From NCBI RefSeq assembly GCF_000317635.1, contig NC_019779.1, positions 248,001-312,000 of the forward strand: 64,000 nt of DNA, given 5' to 3'. The position numbers were made by a program, and so were the translations under genes. The stretch is from Halothece sp. PCC 7418. Lineage in GTDB: Bacteria; Cyanobacteriota; Cyanobacteriia; Cyanobacteriales; Rubidibacteraceae. This document shows, in pieces, positions 27,557 through 36,661 of this stretch (position 1 is the stretch's first letter; each line of letters opens with the position of its first letter). Under the pieces are notes generated by a model. That model searched no databases and was not told the origin of the DNA. It worked only from the letters and a program-made list of their open reading frames with translations.

Positions 27557-29610
27557 GCTGTAAGAATGATGTAAGACGCAAACACGGACACTGCAAGGGC
27601 TAAGCCAGTGAGCCAAACTGGATAACCAGTCTCAAGGCTCTCCTGATTTTTGAGGATGATTTGGTCAACATCGATCCAAACTTTGCCAGTGCGACGAAAC
27701 CAGCCTTGGACAGTCACTGTTTCATTAACGAAATCATTGAGGTGTTGAGAGGACAAGAGTAAGTTGCCGATCCAGCCAAATCGAGACAGAAATTGCAAGG
27801 ACACTAATCCTTCTTCTGTTTGTAGGATAATATCTTGGCCTAACCAGTTATTAATGCCTTTTCGTCCCAATAGTTTACCTTCTAGATAAATCGGTTGACC
27901 GTCTGGCGGGACAATCTCAGTATTTGCGAGTAATGCAGGAAGAGAAGGGGCTGCTGTGGGATTATAAATATTGGGAAAATAGGGGTTAATCCAAAAAATA
28001 ATGCAAAAGCTAAAGGTGATTAAAGCAAAGGCATCTAGAAAAGGTAAGGCTTGATTGACCCAAGAAATGTGTTGTCCGCCAAAAAGTTCGATTAACCAAA
28101 AACTAATTTTGAACACAGCAAAGAAAATAAAACTGGTCAGACAAGCACTTTGGAATAGGGGTAAGGCGAGATAACTGTCCTTTAATTTTTCGTAACGCTC
28201 TGCATTGGTTTTCACCCGAGGAGTAGCACTGGGAAGTTGTAACTCGGGTTGGAGCTTCCACATGATGGCATAGCGAGAGAGAACATAAAGCCGATCCCCT
28301 AAAAGTGGATGAGAATTGAGCCAATTCAGCCAGTGACGATACGGGTTGAGACAATCCCAAGAGAGGGCAGTTTCAAAGGTGATGTTGGGGGGAATACTAC
28401 CTATGGTGATTCCCTGCTGATAGCTAATGGGGAGTAAGAGATCAAAGCCTTCTAATAGGTTAGGGGTGTGTTGGGTTTGGGTAATGTCTTCACTGATTCC
28501 GATCGCGCTTTTGACCAGAGCCCGCGTCAATGCGTTCGGATCACCAGTGACTTGAGCAGCAAATCGATCACTGTAATAAAATCTAGTTTTTGAGAGCCAG
28601 AGTAGGGGAAATCGCCACAGTAAATAAATCCCGTAAGTTAAGCCCACGCCCACCGCAGCTATTCTACGCCAGAGTCTAGATCGTTGATCTCCCCACTTCG
28701 AGAGGGCTTGATAGGCAGTGTAGGGAATTTGAAGCAGGCTAACCGCGATCGAGAAAAAGATCACATCTCCTGTTTTATGGTGTCCTATTTCTGCTGCAAC
28801 CAGTGTTCCTAACTCCACTGCTGAGATTTGTTCTAGAATCCCTTTACTCAGCACTAAATGATATGTTCCTGGAAGATGACCGTACAAAAAGAGAAGGGGG
28901 ACTGTTGTTGCTGCAAAATCGAGATGGGGAACCGATCTTTTACTTTGACGACAGACTTGTTTTAAGTGACGAGCCCTTTCAGGATAATCACGGGAAAACG
29001 CTTCCCAGTTGAGGGGACGGACTTGATAGAGGCGGTGTAAAAGAGTCTGCAATAGCCAAGGGGAAGCAATCGCAAACAGACCGAGGCTAACCAGTAAATA
29101 GGGGGTAATTTCTTCGGGAATCGTCGGAAGCCAAGGGATTTCAAATAAAATCCAGTTGATTGTTTTTAGGCAAGTTACAATAGTGAGTTCAATCAGAAAG
29201 AACAGCGCGATCGCGCCCAGCAGTCCCGCCATCCAAACTCGCCTCATTTTCGGTTTTTTGAGACGTTGCCAGTGTTTTGCCCCTTCCGCGTTACGCCATT
29301 CCCGCTTTTGGGAAGGAGAAGACGCAACTGTAGCTGATTTTTTCGCCCGATTTGACTGTTTTTGGATGTTTTTTAAGATTTGCAGCGCCCAAGGGTGTTC
29401 TGAATCGCTTTGGATTAAACTCCGACATAAAGCCACGGCTTTCGCCCGATTGCCATTTTTTAGATACGCGGAGACAAGAGCTTTTTGAGCGCGAGTGAGT
29501 AAGGTGGGGTCATTCTCATTTTGACAGCAAGATTCTAGATGCGCGATCGCGCTTTGATAATCTCCCGCTTCTAACGCAGCTTCCCCTTGATTCAGGATTG
29601 TCTCTGACAT
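27553..29610 (-). CDS. TPR and M48-like membrane protein with altered zinc motif
   Basis: A 685-residue protein. Residues 1-85 form TPR-like helices (EAALEAGDYQSAIAHLES). Two membrane segments follow near 127-190, then an M48 peptidase-like domain with LVAAEIGHHKTGDVIFFSIAVSLL (271-294) and LNSHPLLGDRLYVL near 440. The expected HExxH reads A273-E-I-G-H277: the second His and Glu remain but the first zinc His is Ala, so zinc peptidase activity is doubtful. More membrane segments and a beta-rich C-terminal domain (WLGQDIILQTEEGLVSLQFLSRFG) complete it. Related cyanobacterial proteins are usually annotated as zinc metalloproteases. Confidence 0.75.
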   Translation of the reverse strand: MSETILNQGEAALEAGDYQSAIAHLESCCQNENDPTLLTRAQKALVSAYLKNGNRAKAVALCRSLIQSDSEHPWALQILKNIQKQSNRAKKSATVASSPSQKREWRNAEGAKHWQRLKKPKMRRVWMAGLLGAIALFFLIELTIVTCLKTINWILFEIPWLPTIPEEITPYLLVSLGLFAIASPWLLQTLLHRLYQVRPLNWEAFSRDYPERARHLKQVCRQSKRSVPHLDFAATTVPLLFLYGHLPGTYHLVLSKGILEQISAVELGTLVAAEIGHHKTGDVIFFSIAVSLLQIPYTAYQALSKWGDQRSRLWRRIAAVGVGLTYGIYLLWRFPLLWLSKTRFYYSDRFAAQVTGDPNALTRALVKSAIGISEDITQTQHTPNLLEGFDLLLPISYQQGITIGSIPPNITFETALSWDCLNPYRHWLNWLNSHPLLGDRLYVLSRYAIMWKLQPELQLPSATPRVKTNAERYEKLKDSYLALPLFQSACLTSFIFFAVFKISFWLIELFGGQHISWVNQALPFLDAFALITFSFCIIFWINPYFPNIYNPTAAPSLPALLANTEIVPPDGQPIYLEGKLLGRKGINNWLGQDIILQTEEGLVSLQFLSRFGWIGNLLLSSQHLNDFVNETVTVQGWFRRTGKVWIDVDQIILKNQESLETGYPVWLTGLALAVSVFASYIILTA

Positions 29611-29672
29611 TTTCTTTCAGAACAAGTCATTAGTCATTGGTCATTAGTCATTTGTTATTTGGTAACTGGTCA

Positions 29673-29756
29673 CTGTCCTTAACCGACTAAGAAATGCTAT
29701 AAATAGTGATTGATCGTTGAATTAAAACGTATTAAACTTGATTTTGCAATTAGGAG
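29673..29756. repeat. 84-bp direct repeat, left copy (contains a copied gene tail)
   Basis: It matches 30282-30365 with three mismatches over 84 bases. On the minus strand it contains the last codons and stop of the secreted protein gene at 30331-30843 (residues NCKIKFNTF then stop), so part of that gene's 3' end was copied 609 bases away. Confidence 0.88.
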
Positions 29757-29757
29757 C

Positions 29758-30205
29758 AGTAGGTTGGGTTGAATACTGTGAAACCCGACACTAACTGAGT
29801 TTCGTTGGCTTACGAGTCACTACCATGCTAACTTCTTTACTATCCACTATCCACTGTCAACTATCCACTGATAACTGGTCACTGGTCATTGGATTTTGAT
29901 ACAGGGAAGACAACCATTTCCAGATCGACAATAACTTCTCTTCTAACCAGCAGTAGGTTGGGTTGAATACTGTGAAACCCAACACTAACCGAGTTTCGTT
30001 GGGTTACGAGTCACTACCATGCTAACTTCTTTACTATCCACTATCCACTGTCAACTATCCACTGATAACTGGTCACTGGTCATTGGATTTTGATACAGGG
30101 AAGATAACCATTTCCAGATCGACAATAACTTCTCTTCTAACCAGCAGTAGGTTGGGTTGAATACTGTGAAACCCAACACTAACCGAGTTTCGTTGGGTTA
30201 CGAGT
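29758..30205. repeat. 194-bp tandem repeat, 2.3 copies
   Basis: Units start at 29758, 29952 and 30146, each with AGTAGGTTGGGTTGAATACT. The first two are complete and differ at only a few positions (for example cccGACAC against cccAACAC). The third keeps 60 bases, to 30205, then changes to different sequence. Confidence 0.9.
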
Positions 30206-30224
30206 TGCTCTCACCCAACCTACT
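30146..30224. repeat. 79-bp element with 12-bp terminal inverted repeats
   Basis: AGTAGGTTGGGT (30146-30157) is mirrored by ACCCAACCTACT (30213-30224). Small non-coding inverted-repeat elements of this GTAGGTTGGGT type are widespread in cyanobacterial spacers and look like MITEs. A second right end occurs at 30268-30279 within a 50-bp direct repeat (30182-30231 and 30237-30286). Confidence 0.7.
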
Positions 30225-30330
30225 CTCTGTCAACTCACCGAGTTTCGTTGGGTTACGAGTTGCTCTCACCCAACCTACTCTCTGTCCTTAACCGACTAAG
30301 AAATGCTATAGATAGTGATTGATGGTTGAA

Positions 30331-30843
30331 TTAAAACGTATTAAACTTGATTTTGCAATTGGGAGAAGTTCCTTGTAAATTACAGGTATAAGTTGCGAGA
30401 CAATCTTCTTGCTGACTCACTAAACTTAAATTGTAATTATACTCCCGAGCCACCGTTCCAAATTGATTAATTAAACTGTATTGATCCAAATAGTCTAAAG
30501 TTTGCCAAAAGCGATTATTTACGACTAAATGAATCATTTTCGTCCCAGGATTGGCTTCCCAATCGGTAACTAACTTGCCATCTAAGGGATCATATTTTTC
30601 CACGGCCCACCATAAACTTGGACTACTAATTTCAGTTTGTGAGGGGTTTGTTGCTCTGACAATTTCTTTGTCGCCCTCCTCTTGGTTGCGAATTTGAAAA
30701 CCTGCCCGAGTCCCATTTTCTGACGGGGCAATTTCACAACTGGTTTTTGCTAAGGATTGAGCCCAAACAACTGTTGCTAAGTTTGCCCAAAACAACGGAA
30801 TCATAGAGATGAGAGAGAGCGTTTTTTGCAATGACATCTTCAT
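30331..30843 (-). CDS. Secreted protein of unknown function
   Basis: A 170-residue protein with a clear signal peptide (MKMSLQKTLSLISMIPLFWANLATVVWA, cut near AWA-QS) and four cysteines (TSCEI, DCLAT, YTCNL, PNCKI) likely to form two disulfides. The mature part has no motif I recognise; it looks like a small beta-rich periplasmic domain. The final ten codons lie within an 84-bp direct repeat whose other copy is at 29673-29756. Palindromic repeat sequence occurs just upstream at 30855-30898. Confidence 0.65.
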   Translation of the reverse strand: MKMSLQKTLSLISMIPLFWANLATVVWAQSLAKTSCEIAPSENGTRAGFQIRNQEEGDKEIVRATNPSQTEISSPSLWWAVEKYDPLDGKLVTDWEANPGTKMIHLVVNNRFWQTLDYLDQYSLINQFGTVAREYNYNLSLVSQQEDCLATYTCNLQGTSPNCKIKFNTF

Positions 30844-30854
30844 TTGTTCTTTGG

Positions 30855-30898
30855 GTAGAGATGTTCTAGGGAACTTCTTTACAGGGAACGTCTTTACA
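30855..30898. repeat. Dispersed palindromic element, copy 3 (compound)
   Basis: GTAGAGATGTTCTAGGGAACTTCTTTAC is followed at once by AGGGAACGTCTTTACA, that is, one left arm with two right arms. It lies between the GH15-like gene and the secreted protein gene, both on the minus strand. Confidence 0.65.
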
Positions 30899-30926
30899 TT
30901 ATATATTTTTTCTCAGAGAGGGAATA

Positions 30927-32237
30927 TTAATTCTTCAAGCTGTTTTCCATTTCTTTTAGGGCTAAAACCAAATTCGCTTGTGTCCACAGTAAAGGGGTGG
31001 CATCACTGGGAATATATTCTCCATTTTCACGATAATATAATTCTGGACATTGGTAAGCACTAAATTCACGATTTTTCCCCGTAATTTGTCCTAAAGCACG
31101 ATTCAGATAATGGGTTTGTTGCTGTAAATAATAGGGAGCAGGCGTTTGCTGATATTGCTGTCCAAAAATAGCAGAAACAATGGGATCAAAAATACACCAT
31201 TGTGCTTCTTCTCCTGGTTTTAAGAAAGCGTCCCGTTTCTCTATTTCATTACTAAATTCTGCGGTGCGTTGTTCTTGACTTAAAATCTGTTTGTAGTTGG
31301 GAAACCAGAAAGAGTCACCAAGATAACGAGAAATGCCATAGTTCCCTTTTAACATCTCTAAAGCGCGATCGCGCACTTTAATTGCCATTGTCTGGGATAC
31401 CACTTGCAAGGGATAAATTAAAAACAGTAACGCCCCATCGGTTTCTCGCTGTTTCTTGGGATCAGTTTGCAAACATTCTGCTGGGAGAATTTGAAGAAGA
31501 GTTGTATTTCCTTTTTCCATTAAATCATTTAACAGTTGCGGTGTAATCACTTCTCCGTCATACTGACAACAGTGGGCGACAAAATCTGCCTTGAGATTCA
31601 GTTGTTTCAGTCCTCTTAATCCTGCGACAACGGTTCCAATACTAGAGGCAGAAATCTTGCGAGTTTCTTCCCAATGTCCACTGTCTTCATCTTGCCAGTA
31701 CGCGATCGCGCGAAAATAAAGAGGAAACAAGGCTAAAGTTTCCACATCCGACTCACTCACTTTCAGCCACCCATCTCGCGCTAACAGACAATAAAACCAT
31801 AAAAAGTAACCCAGAGCGTCATTTTGGGCATGGGGCCAATATTCTGGGTTTTCTTCCAGTGTTTCTCCCTGAAAGCGAATGTGAGGGCGGTTCATCACAT
31901 CTTGGGCGAGGCTGGGTTTTTTAATAATCTTTTCAAAGCGCGATCGATGCTTCGTGAAATACGCCATCAAAGTTTGTGCATTTTTCACCGCAATTTCAGT
32001 TTTTCCCCAGATATAATGGGCATGGGCAACATGAATATTATCCCGCACCCACACATTAGAATATCCCGTATATTCGGTTTTATCATCTAAGACTGCAGCC
32101 GGAAACAAACCATTTTCTAATCTTGGAAACGTTAAGGTCTTTTTCTCAACCAGTAAATCTAATAGTGCTTTTAGATCTGAATCAGAGTAGCGCGATTGTA
32201 TAAAACTGAGTAACTCTTCGTTATGAATAATGAGCAT
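30927..32237 (-). CDS. Glycoside hydrolase 15 / phosphorylase-kinase-like (alpha/alpha)6 protein
   Basis: A 436-residue protein of the GH15-related family also found in phosphorylase kinase subunits. Visible motifs are VWVRDNIHVAHAHYIWG (near 62-78), ENPEYWPHAQNDALGYFLWF (acid-bearing catalytic region near 128-147), YWQDEDSGHWEE and KQRETDGALLFLIYPL. A glucoamylase-like or polysaccharide-binding role in glycogen or compatible-solute metabolism is plausible, but activity cannot be told from this alone. No signal peptide is present, so it is cytoplasmic. Confidence 0.82.
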   Translation of the reverse strand: MLIIHNEELLSFIQSRYSDSDLKALLDLLVEKKTLTFPRLENGLFPAAVLDDKTEYTGYSNVWVRDNIHVAHAHYIWGKTEIAVKNAQTLMAYFTKHRSRFEKIIKKPSLAQDVMNRPHIRFQGETLEENPEYWPHAQNDALGYFLWFYCLLARDGWLKVSESDVETLALFPLYFRAIAYWQDEDSGHWEETRKISASSIGTVVAGLRGLKQLNLKADFVAHCCQYDGEVITPQLLNDLMEKGNTTLLQILPAECLQTDPKKQRETDGALLFLIYPLQVVSQTMAIKVRDRALEMLKGNYGISRYLGDSFWFPNYKQILSQEQRTAEFSNEIEKRDAFLKPGEEAQWCIFDPIVSAIFGQQYQQTPAPYYLQQQTHYLNRALGQITGKNREFSAYQCPELYYRENGEYIPSDATPLLWTQANLVLALKEMENSLKN

Positions 32238-32314
32238 TATCTTGGTTATTCGCTATTTGTTGAGTGTTATCAACCTCAATCTTACCGTTGCCTGTTGCCT
32301 CAACTCACCACACC

Positions 32315-32884
32315 CTAACCATAAGCGATAGCTTCTAACTGATCTACGACAGTTGTCAATTCTTCAACAATCGGGGTCACATTTCTTTTCCGAAAAGCAC
32401 TGACTAAACTACGATAATACCACAGCGTTCCCTCTTTTCCACCCCGAAAGCGTTCCCAGATCTCTTCACCTAGAGTTTGATAGTCTCTCAAAATAGAACG
32501 GGCATTATGAATCTTATCCGCAGCAGAAATCAAAGCGACCTGATCTGACATCTTGGGAATATGGGCGATATAGGCTTCTTTGCGTTTTTGCCACGGGGGT
32601 TTTGGGGTTTGATCCGACTCCGTACACCCATCCACTAGAGTGGTCACTCTCTCCCCAAACTGTAAACGAATTGTTTCTCGGGTGGCAGCCCCGCCTTGGT
32701 CTTCTATGGCATCATGAAGCAGAGCAGCGATCGCGCAATCTTCATCTCCTCCATATTCCAGCACCAGACTGCATACGGTCAGAAGATGAGAAATATAAGG
32801 GCTGTGAGAACCTTTGCGCTTTTGCTTCAGATGGAGATCATTGGCAAAGGTGAGAGCTTGGCTAAAACGGGGAGAAAGTTTCAT
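32315..32884 (-). CDS. Small HD-domain phosphohydrolase (SpoT/MESH1-like)
   Basis: A 189-residue HD-domain protein. KGSHSPYISHLLTVC, ALLHDAIEDQGG (the HD pair near 57-58) and DKIHNARSILRDY give the metal-binding residues in the order seen in the hydrolase domain of RelA/SpoT enzymes and in small alarmone hydrolases. No synthetase or TGS domain is present. It may hydrolyse (p)ppGpp or another pyrophosphorylated nucleotide; the family is clear, the substrate inferred. Confidence 0.82.
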   Translation of the reverse strand: MKLSPRFSQALTFANDLHLKQKRKGSHSPYISHLLTVCSLVLEYGGDEDCAIAALLHDAIEDQGGAATRETIRLQFGERVTTLVDGCTESDQTPKPPWQKRKEAYIAHIPKMSDQVALISAADKIHNARSILRDYQTLGEEIWERFRGGKEGTLWYYRSLVSAFRKRNVTPIVEELTTVVDQLEAIAYG

Positions 32885-32965
32885 GAGAGTGGAGAAGCCA
32901 TCAAGCGTTTTCTTCTTCTAGCATAAGAGATCAAAGGAAACTTCCAACTCCTCCTCTCTCCATCA

Positions 32966-33502
32966 TTAACTAATCCGTGTTTCTAGATATTGAATGATCA
33001 TCATTTCTTCTCCGGCTCGGGAGATAATCGTTTGGCGAGTGCGATAACGATCACCAATGAGTTTCAGTTCTTCTTCAAAGGCAGATCCGTTATATGCAGT
33101 CCGCAACCAAAGAGTATTGGGATCTTTTAGGGTATAGTCTGCAGTAATCGGTGTTGCAATGGCAAAACCGCGATCGCGATATAAGGTGTTTCCTAATGCT
33201 CCGAATAATGTAGAATCCTCTGACAGGACTTTTCCTGTTGCGTCATCTGTGCTGTGCCAACTGACTTTTGCACCACACAAAAACGTATTGCGGGGGAAAT
33301 GATGTAATCCTTCTAAAATAGCCAGTTCTTCACTTCCCGCCTCTAGAAAGTCGATTTGCATATCGCTAGTGACTTCTTTCACCTTACCATCGGTTAAAGT
33401 ATAGTAACGGCGTTGGGAGAGCCAGTGACCTGCGGTATTGTGGAAAAACTGGCTGATTAAGGGTTCGGTTTGGGTTAAAACGGGGCTTGATTGTACTTTC
33501 AC
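32966..33502 (-). CDS. cpcS: Phycobiliprotein chromophore lyase, CpcS/CpeS family
   Basis: A 178-residue lipocalin-fold lyase that attaches a bilin to a cysteine of phycobiliprotein subunits. Recognisable segments are FFHNTAGHWLSQRRYYTL, corresponding to the family's N-terminal GxWxSQR motif, and the C-terminal GDRYRTRQTIISRAGEEMMIIQYLETRI, close to the usual motif ending in YLExRI. The start is a GTG at 33502 with GAGG about nine bases upstream. The exact subclass (CpcS, CpeS, CpcU or the third type) is not settled. It is divergent from the ABC ATPase gene. Confidence 0.85.
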   Translation of the reverse strand: MKVQSSPVLTQTEPLISQFFHNTAGHWLSQRRYYTLTDGKVKEVTSDMQIDFLEAGSEELAILEGLHHFPRNTFLCGAKVSWHSTDDATGKVLSEDSTLFGALGNTLYRDRGFAIATPITADYTLKDPNTLWLRTAYNGSAFEEELKLIGDRYRTRQTIISRAGEEMMIIQYLETRIS

Positions 33503-33638
33503 GGATATCCTCGCGCTAACGTGCCTTACCAGAAAAGTTTACTTTTTTGGTATTCACTTTACATTGTTTAACAAAAATAAAGCAAATTGCTTCCATCTGC
33601 TGTAATAAATTTAGCGGAATCGGATCAAAATCAAACGA

Positions 33639-34739
33639 ATGGCAAAAGTTGAACTGCGACAAGTCTCACGACGTTATGGTAAAACCAGTGCAATTGAGGA
33701 GATTTCCTTGAAAATCGCGGATGGAGAGTTTTGTGTTTTGGTGGGGCCATCTGGTTGTGGAAAGTCAACCCTGTTACGCGCGATCGCGGGACTAGAAACG
33801 GTAACTGAAGGCGGTATTTACATCGCGGATCAACTGGTGAATGACATTCCAGCGCGCGATCGCGATGTTGCCATGGTGTTTCAAAATTACGCCCTTTACC
33901 CACACCTCAGCGTCGCTGAGAACTTAGGATTTGGCTTAAAAATGCGGAAAACTCCCCCTGAAACGATTCAACAGCAAGTGCAAAAAATCGCCCAGTCTTT
34001 GGGAATTACGCACTTGCTCAATCGTAAACCGAAACAACTCTCTGGGGGACAACAACAGCGGGTTGCCCTTGGACGAGCCATTATTCGGCAACCACAAGCC
34101 TTTCTACTCGATGAACCCCTTTCTAACTTAGATGCTCAACTGCGAGAAGAAACCCGTGCTGAACTCAAACGCCTGCATCAAGAACTAGGTATTACAACCA
34201 TCTACGTCACCCACGACCAAGGAGAAGCAATGACCCTCGCTGAACAACTGGTGGTGCTTGAGCAAGGACACATTCAGCAAATCGGCACACCAGACACTGT
34301 GTATCGTTTTCCAGCGAATCAGATGGTGGCTGGCTTTTTAGGTAGCCCTCCCATGAACTTTTTATTGGTGAAATATGCTGAGGGGCAATTCCATTGTGGC
34401 GAACAGTCTTTAGTGAGTCCTGATCGGATCGAGCAATCCCTTGATCTCAATGCAGAAAAAACATTTTCTCTTGGCATTCGCCCAGAAGCCATTTCCGTTG
34501 CTGATGCTTCTTCTCAGGAACACTTAGAAACCTTAAAAGTTAAAATAGACCTCATTGAACCTTTAGGTCGAGAAACCTTGTTGCGCGGTCAGGTTTTAGG
34601 TACTGATGAGAGTCTGAATTTCTTGGTATCGGGGATCTGGCAGGGTCAACGGGGGGAACACCTGAGTGTCAACGTGGATGTCAATCAATTATTGATTTTT
34701 CGCCAGACGAATGGAGAAAGACTTTATCCTAAAAATTGA
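33639..34739 (+). CDS. ABC transporter ATP-binding protein, sugar type (MalK/UgpC-like)
   Basis: A 366-residue ATPase with Walker A GPSGCGKST (near 38-46), Q-loop VFQNYALYPHLSV, signature LSGGQQQR, Walker B AFLLDEPLSNLD and H-loop YVTHDQ. The C-terminal region from about 240 carries the TOBE/MalK regulatory domain (LGIRPEAISV). Such ATPases energise CUT1 importers for oligosaccharides, glycerol-3-phosphate or compatible solutes such as glucosylglycerol. No permease or binding protein gene is adjacent, so it probably serves permeases encoded elsewhere. Confidence 0.88.
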   Translation: MAKVELRQVSRRYGKTSAIEEISLKIADGEFCVLVGPSGCGKSTLLRAIAGLETVTEGGIYIADQLVNDIPARDRDVAMVFQNYALYPHLSVAENLGFGLKMRKTPPETIQQQVQKIAQSLGITHLLNRKPKQLSGGQQQRVALGRAIIRQPQAFLLDEPLSNLDAQLREETRAELKRLHQELGITTIYVTHDQGEAMTLAEQLVVLEQGHIQQIGTPDTVYRFPANQMVAGFLGSPPMNFLLVKYAEGQFHCGEQSLVSPDRIEQSLDLNAEKTFSLGIRPEAISVADASSQEHLETLKVKIDLIEPLGRETLLRGQVLGTDESLNFLVSGIWQGQRGEHLSVNVDVNQLLIFRQTNGERLYPKN

Positions 34740-34842
34740 TAGGACATCATTGATCAGAGATAATAGTTAAAAGGTTTTACTTATAGTCGTATTTACAAGC
34801 CATTGCTGATCCTCAAAGCCATTAGGACGTTGTGTAACTCTC

Positions 34843-36573
34843 ATGGTCAAAAAATTAGAAAAAATTATTGGTGAACGCTACCAAATTCTTAAGGAACTAG
34901 GGAGAGGGGCGTTTGGTCAGACCTATCTCGCCCAAGATTTGCAGCAACCCACTCAACCCAAGTGTGTGGTTAAGCACCTGAAACCGCAAGCCAGTGATGA
35001 GTTAACCTTAAAAGAGGCAAAACGACTCTTTGTCAGTGAAGCGGAGGTATTAGGTAAGCTCAGTGATAGTCCTCAAATCCCAAGTCTCATTGCTTATTAT
35101 GGTGACAATTTTTGCTTAGTTCAAGAATTTGTTGATGGGCATGATTTAAGTAAAGAAATTCGAGTGGGACATCCCCTCAATGAAGAACAAATCATTGCCA
35201 TTCTCAATAACCTTTTGCCAGTGCTCAGTTTTATCCATCAGAATAATGTCATTCACCGCGATATTAAACCCTCTAATATTCGTCGCGCTAAAAAAGATGG
35301 ATCTTTGTTTTTAATTGATTTTGGGGCAGTGAAAGAAATTAAAACCCTCGTTTTGACAGGAGATGGGCAGCCGAAACCCAGTATTGTTGCGGGAACTCAA
35401 GGGTATATGCCCCCAGAACAGTTACGAGGAAGACCCCGACTCAATAGCGATATTTATGCGTTGGGCGTGATTTGTATTGAGGCGTTAACTGGAAAAGCAG
35501 CGACGCAGTTGGAAGAAGATCCAGAGACGGGAGATTTAAAGTGGCGAGAAGGACTAGAGGTTTCTGAGGAATTGGCAGAAATTTTGGAGACGATGACCCG
35601 AGCCGATTTTGGGGAACGGTATCAGTCTGCAGAAGCAGTGATCAAAGATTTAGAAGACTTAAATAAGACTGGAAAAACGGACTTAAAAGAACGGATTAAA
35701 CAAAAGAAGCGCGATCGCGCTGGGAAAAAATGGTATTCTTGGCTGCCATTAGGGGGAGTTGCAGTGATGGTGGGCTTAGGAATCTTCTTGTTTCCCACGA
35801 TCCGAGCCGTTTATTTATTTAATAAGGCAAATGGATTAGTGCGAGAGGGAGAATATCGGGACGCGATCGCGCTCTATGACAAAGGCTTAGAGAAATATGC
35901 AAGTTCGGCACAAGCCTGGCTGAATCGGGGGTTTGCTTTGGCTCAGTTGAGACGATTTGAAGAACAACTCTCCTCCTGCGATCAAGCGTTAGAATTTAAT
36001 CCTGAGTTTGTGGAAGCCCTCAATTGCAAAGGATTAGCCCTTGATGAGTTGGGACGAAATGAGGAGGCGATCACCTTCTTTGAGCAAGCAGTGCAACTCG
36101 ACCGAGATTTCTATCAAGCCTGGAATAATCAAGGGGAAGTCTTAATGGAACTGAAGCGTCAAGAAGAGGCTTTAGAAGCCTTTGATCGAGCAAAACTGTA
36201 TGATCCAGACTACTTATTTGCTTGGAATAATCGCGGGAACGCCTTATTTCAGCTTGAACGCTATGCTGAGGCGATCGCTGCTTATGATGAAGCAATTGAA
36301 ATCAATCCTGAGTATCCTTATCCTTGGAATGGAAGGGGAAATGCTCGCCGTAAGCTGGGACGTTACGAGAAAGCCATTGCTGACTATGATCAAGCGATCG
36401 AACTCAAATCTAACTTTTATGAGGCTTGGTACAATAAGGGACTGACTTTTCTTGCGATGGACGAAAAAGAAAAAGCACTTGCAGCATTTGATGAAGCGGT
36501 GCAAATCAAACCCGATTATCAAGCAGCCATTAATCTGAGATCCAAACTGCGCGATAATCTAAGTGACCAGTGA
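34843..36573 (+). CDS. Ser/Thr protein kinase with C-terminal TPR repeats
   Basis: A 576-residue Hanks-type kinase. The N-terminal domain has the glycine loop LGRGAFGQTYLAQD, the Lys of CVVKHLK, catalytic HRDIKPSNI and DFGAVKE (the DFG motif), and GTQGYMPPEQ as the activation-loop end. A membrane helix follows near 300-325 (WLPLGGVAVMVGLGIFLF), then six TPRs of the WxxxGxxLxxLxRyxEAixxyDxAi type. The kinase would be cytoplasmic and the TPRs on the other side of the membrane. This is a frequent cyanobacterial arrangement. Targets are unknown. An SLH-domain lipoprotein gene follows after a heptamer tract. Confidence 0.9.
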   Translation: MVKKLEKIIGERYQILKELGRGAFGQTYLAQDLQQPTQPKCVVKHLKPQASDELTLKEAKRLFVSEAEVLGKLSDSPQIPSLIAYYGDNFCLVQEFVDGHDLSKEIRVGHPLNEEQIIAILNNLLPVLSFIHQNNVIHRDIKPSNIRRAKKDGSLFLIDFGAVKEIKTLVLTGDGQPKPSIVAGTQGYMPPEQLRGRPRLNSDIYALGVICIEALTGKAATQLEEDPETGDLKWREGLEVSEELAEILETMTRADFGERYQSAEAVIKDLEDLNKTGKTDLKERIKQKKRDRAGKKWYSWLPLGGVAVMVGLGIFLFPTIRAVYLFNKANGLVREGEYRDAIALYDKGLEKYASSAQAWLNRGFALAQLRRFEEQLSSCDQALEFNPEFVEALNCKGLALDELGRNEEAITFFEQAVQLDRDFYQAWNNQGEVLMELKRQEEALEAFDRAKLYDPDYLFAWNNRGNALFQLERYAEAIAAYDEAIEINPEYPYPWNGRGNARRKLGRYEKAIADYDQAIELKSNFYEAWYNKGLTFLAMDEKEKALAAFDEAVQIKPDYQAAINLRSKLRDNLSDQ

Positions 36574-36661
36574 TCGCGCTACGCCCTGGAAAAAGGAGAG
36601 CGGGAGAAAGGGACTTGGGGAACCAAGAACCAAGAACCAACAACAACGTTACTATAGTTTC

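Larger units (their letters stand above)
29611..30330. other. Repeat-filled intergenic region
   Basis: No gene is visible in this 720-base spacer. It contains a short heptamer tract (29627-29672), an 84-bp direct repeat at both ends, two full 194-bp tandem units plus a third partial one, a 50-bp direct repeat, and a 79-bp element with 12-bp terminal inverted repeats. These are listed separately. Confidence 0.85.

Noticed and set aside
30331-30843. COP23-type domain in the secreted protein
   Set aside because: The signal peptide and cysteines agree loosely, but the central family motif with its Arg-Cys pair is not present.
33639-34739. Glucosylglycerol transporter ATPase (GgtA) assignment
   Set aside because: The ATPase class fits, but nothing adjacent (no binding protein, permeases or solute synthesis genes) supports that specific substrate.
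36563-36661. N-terminal extension of the SLH lipoprotein
   Set aside because: It would hide the lipoprotein signal peptide and comes from repeat-like spacer that overlaps the end of the kinase gene.
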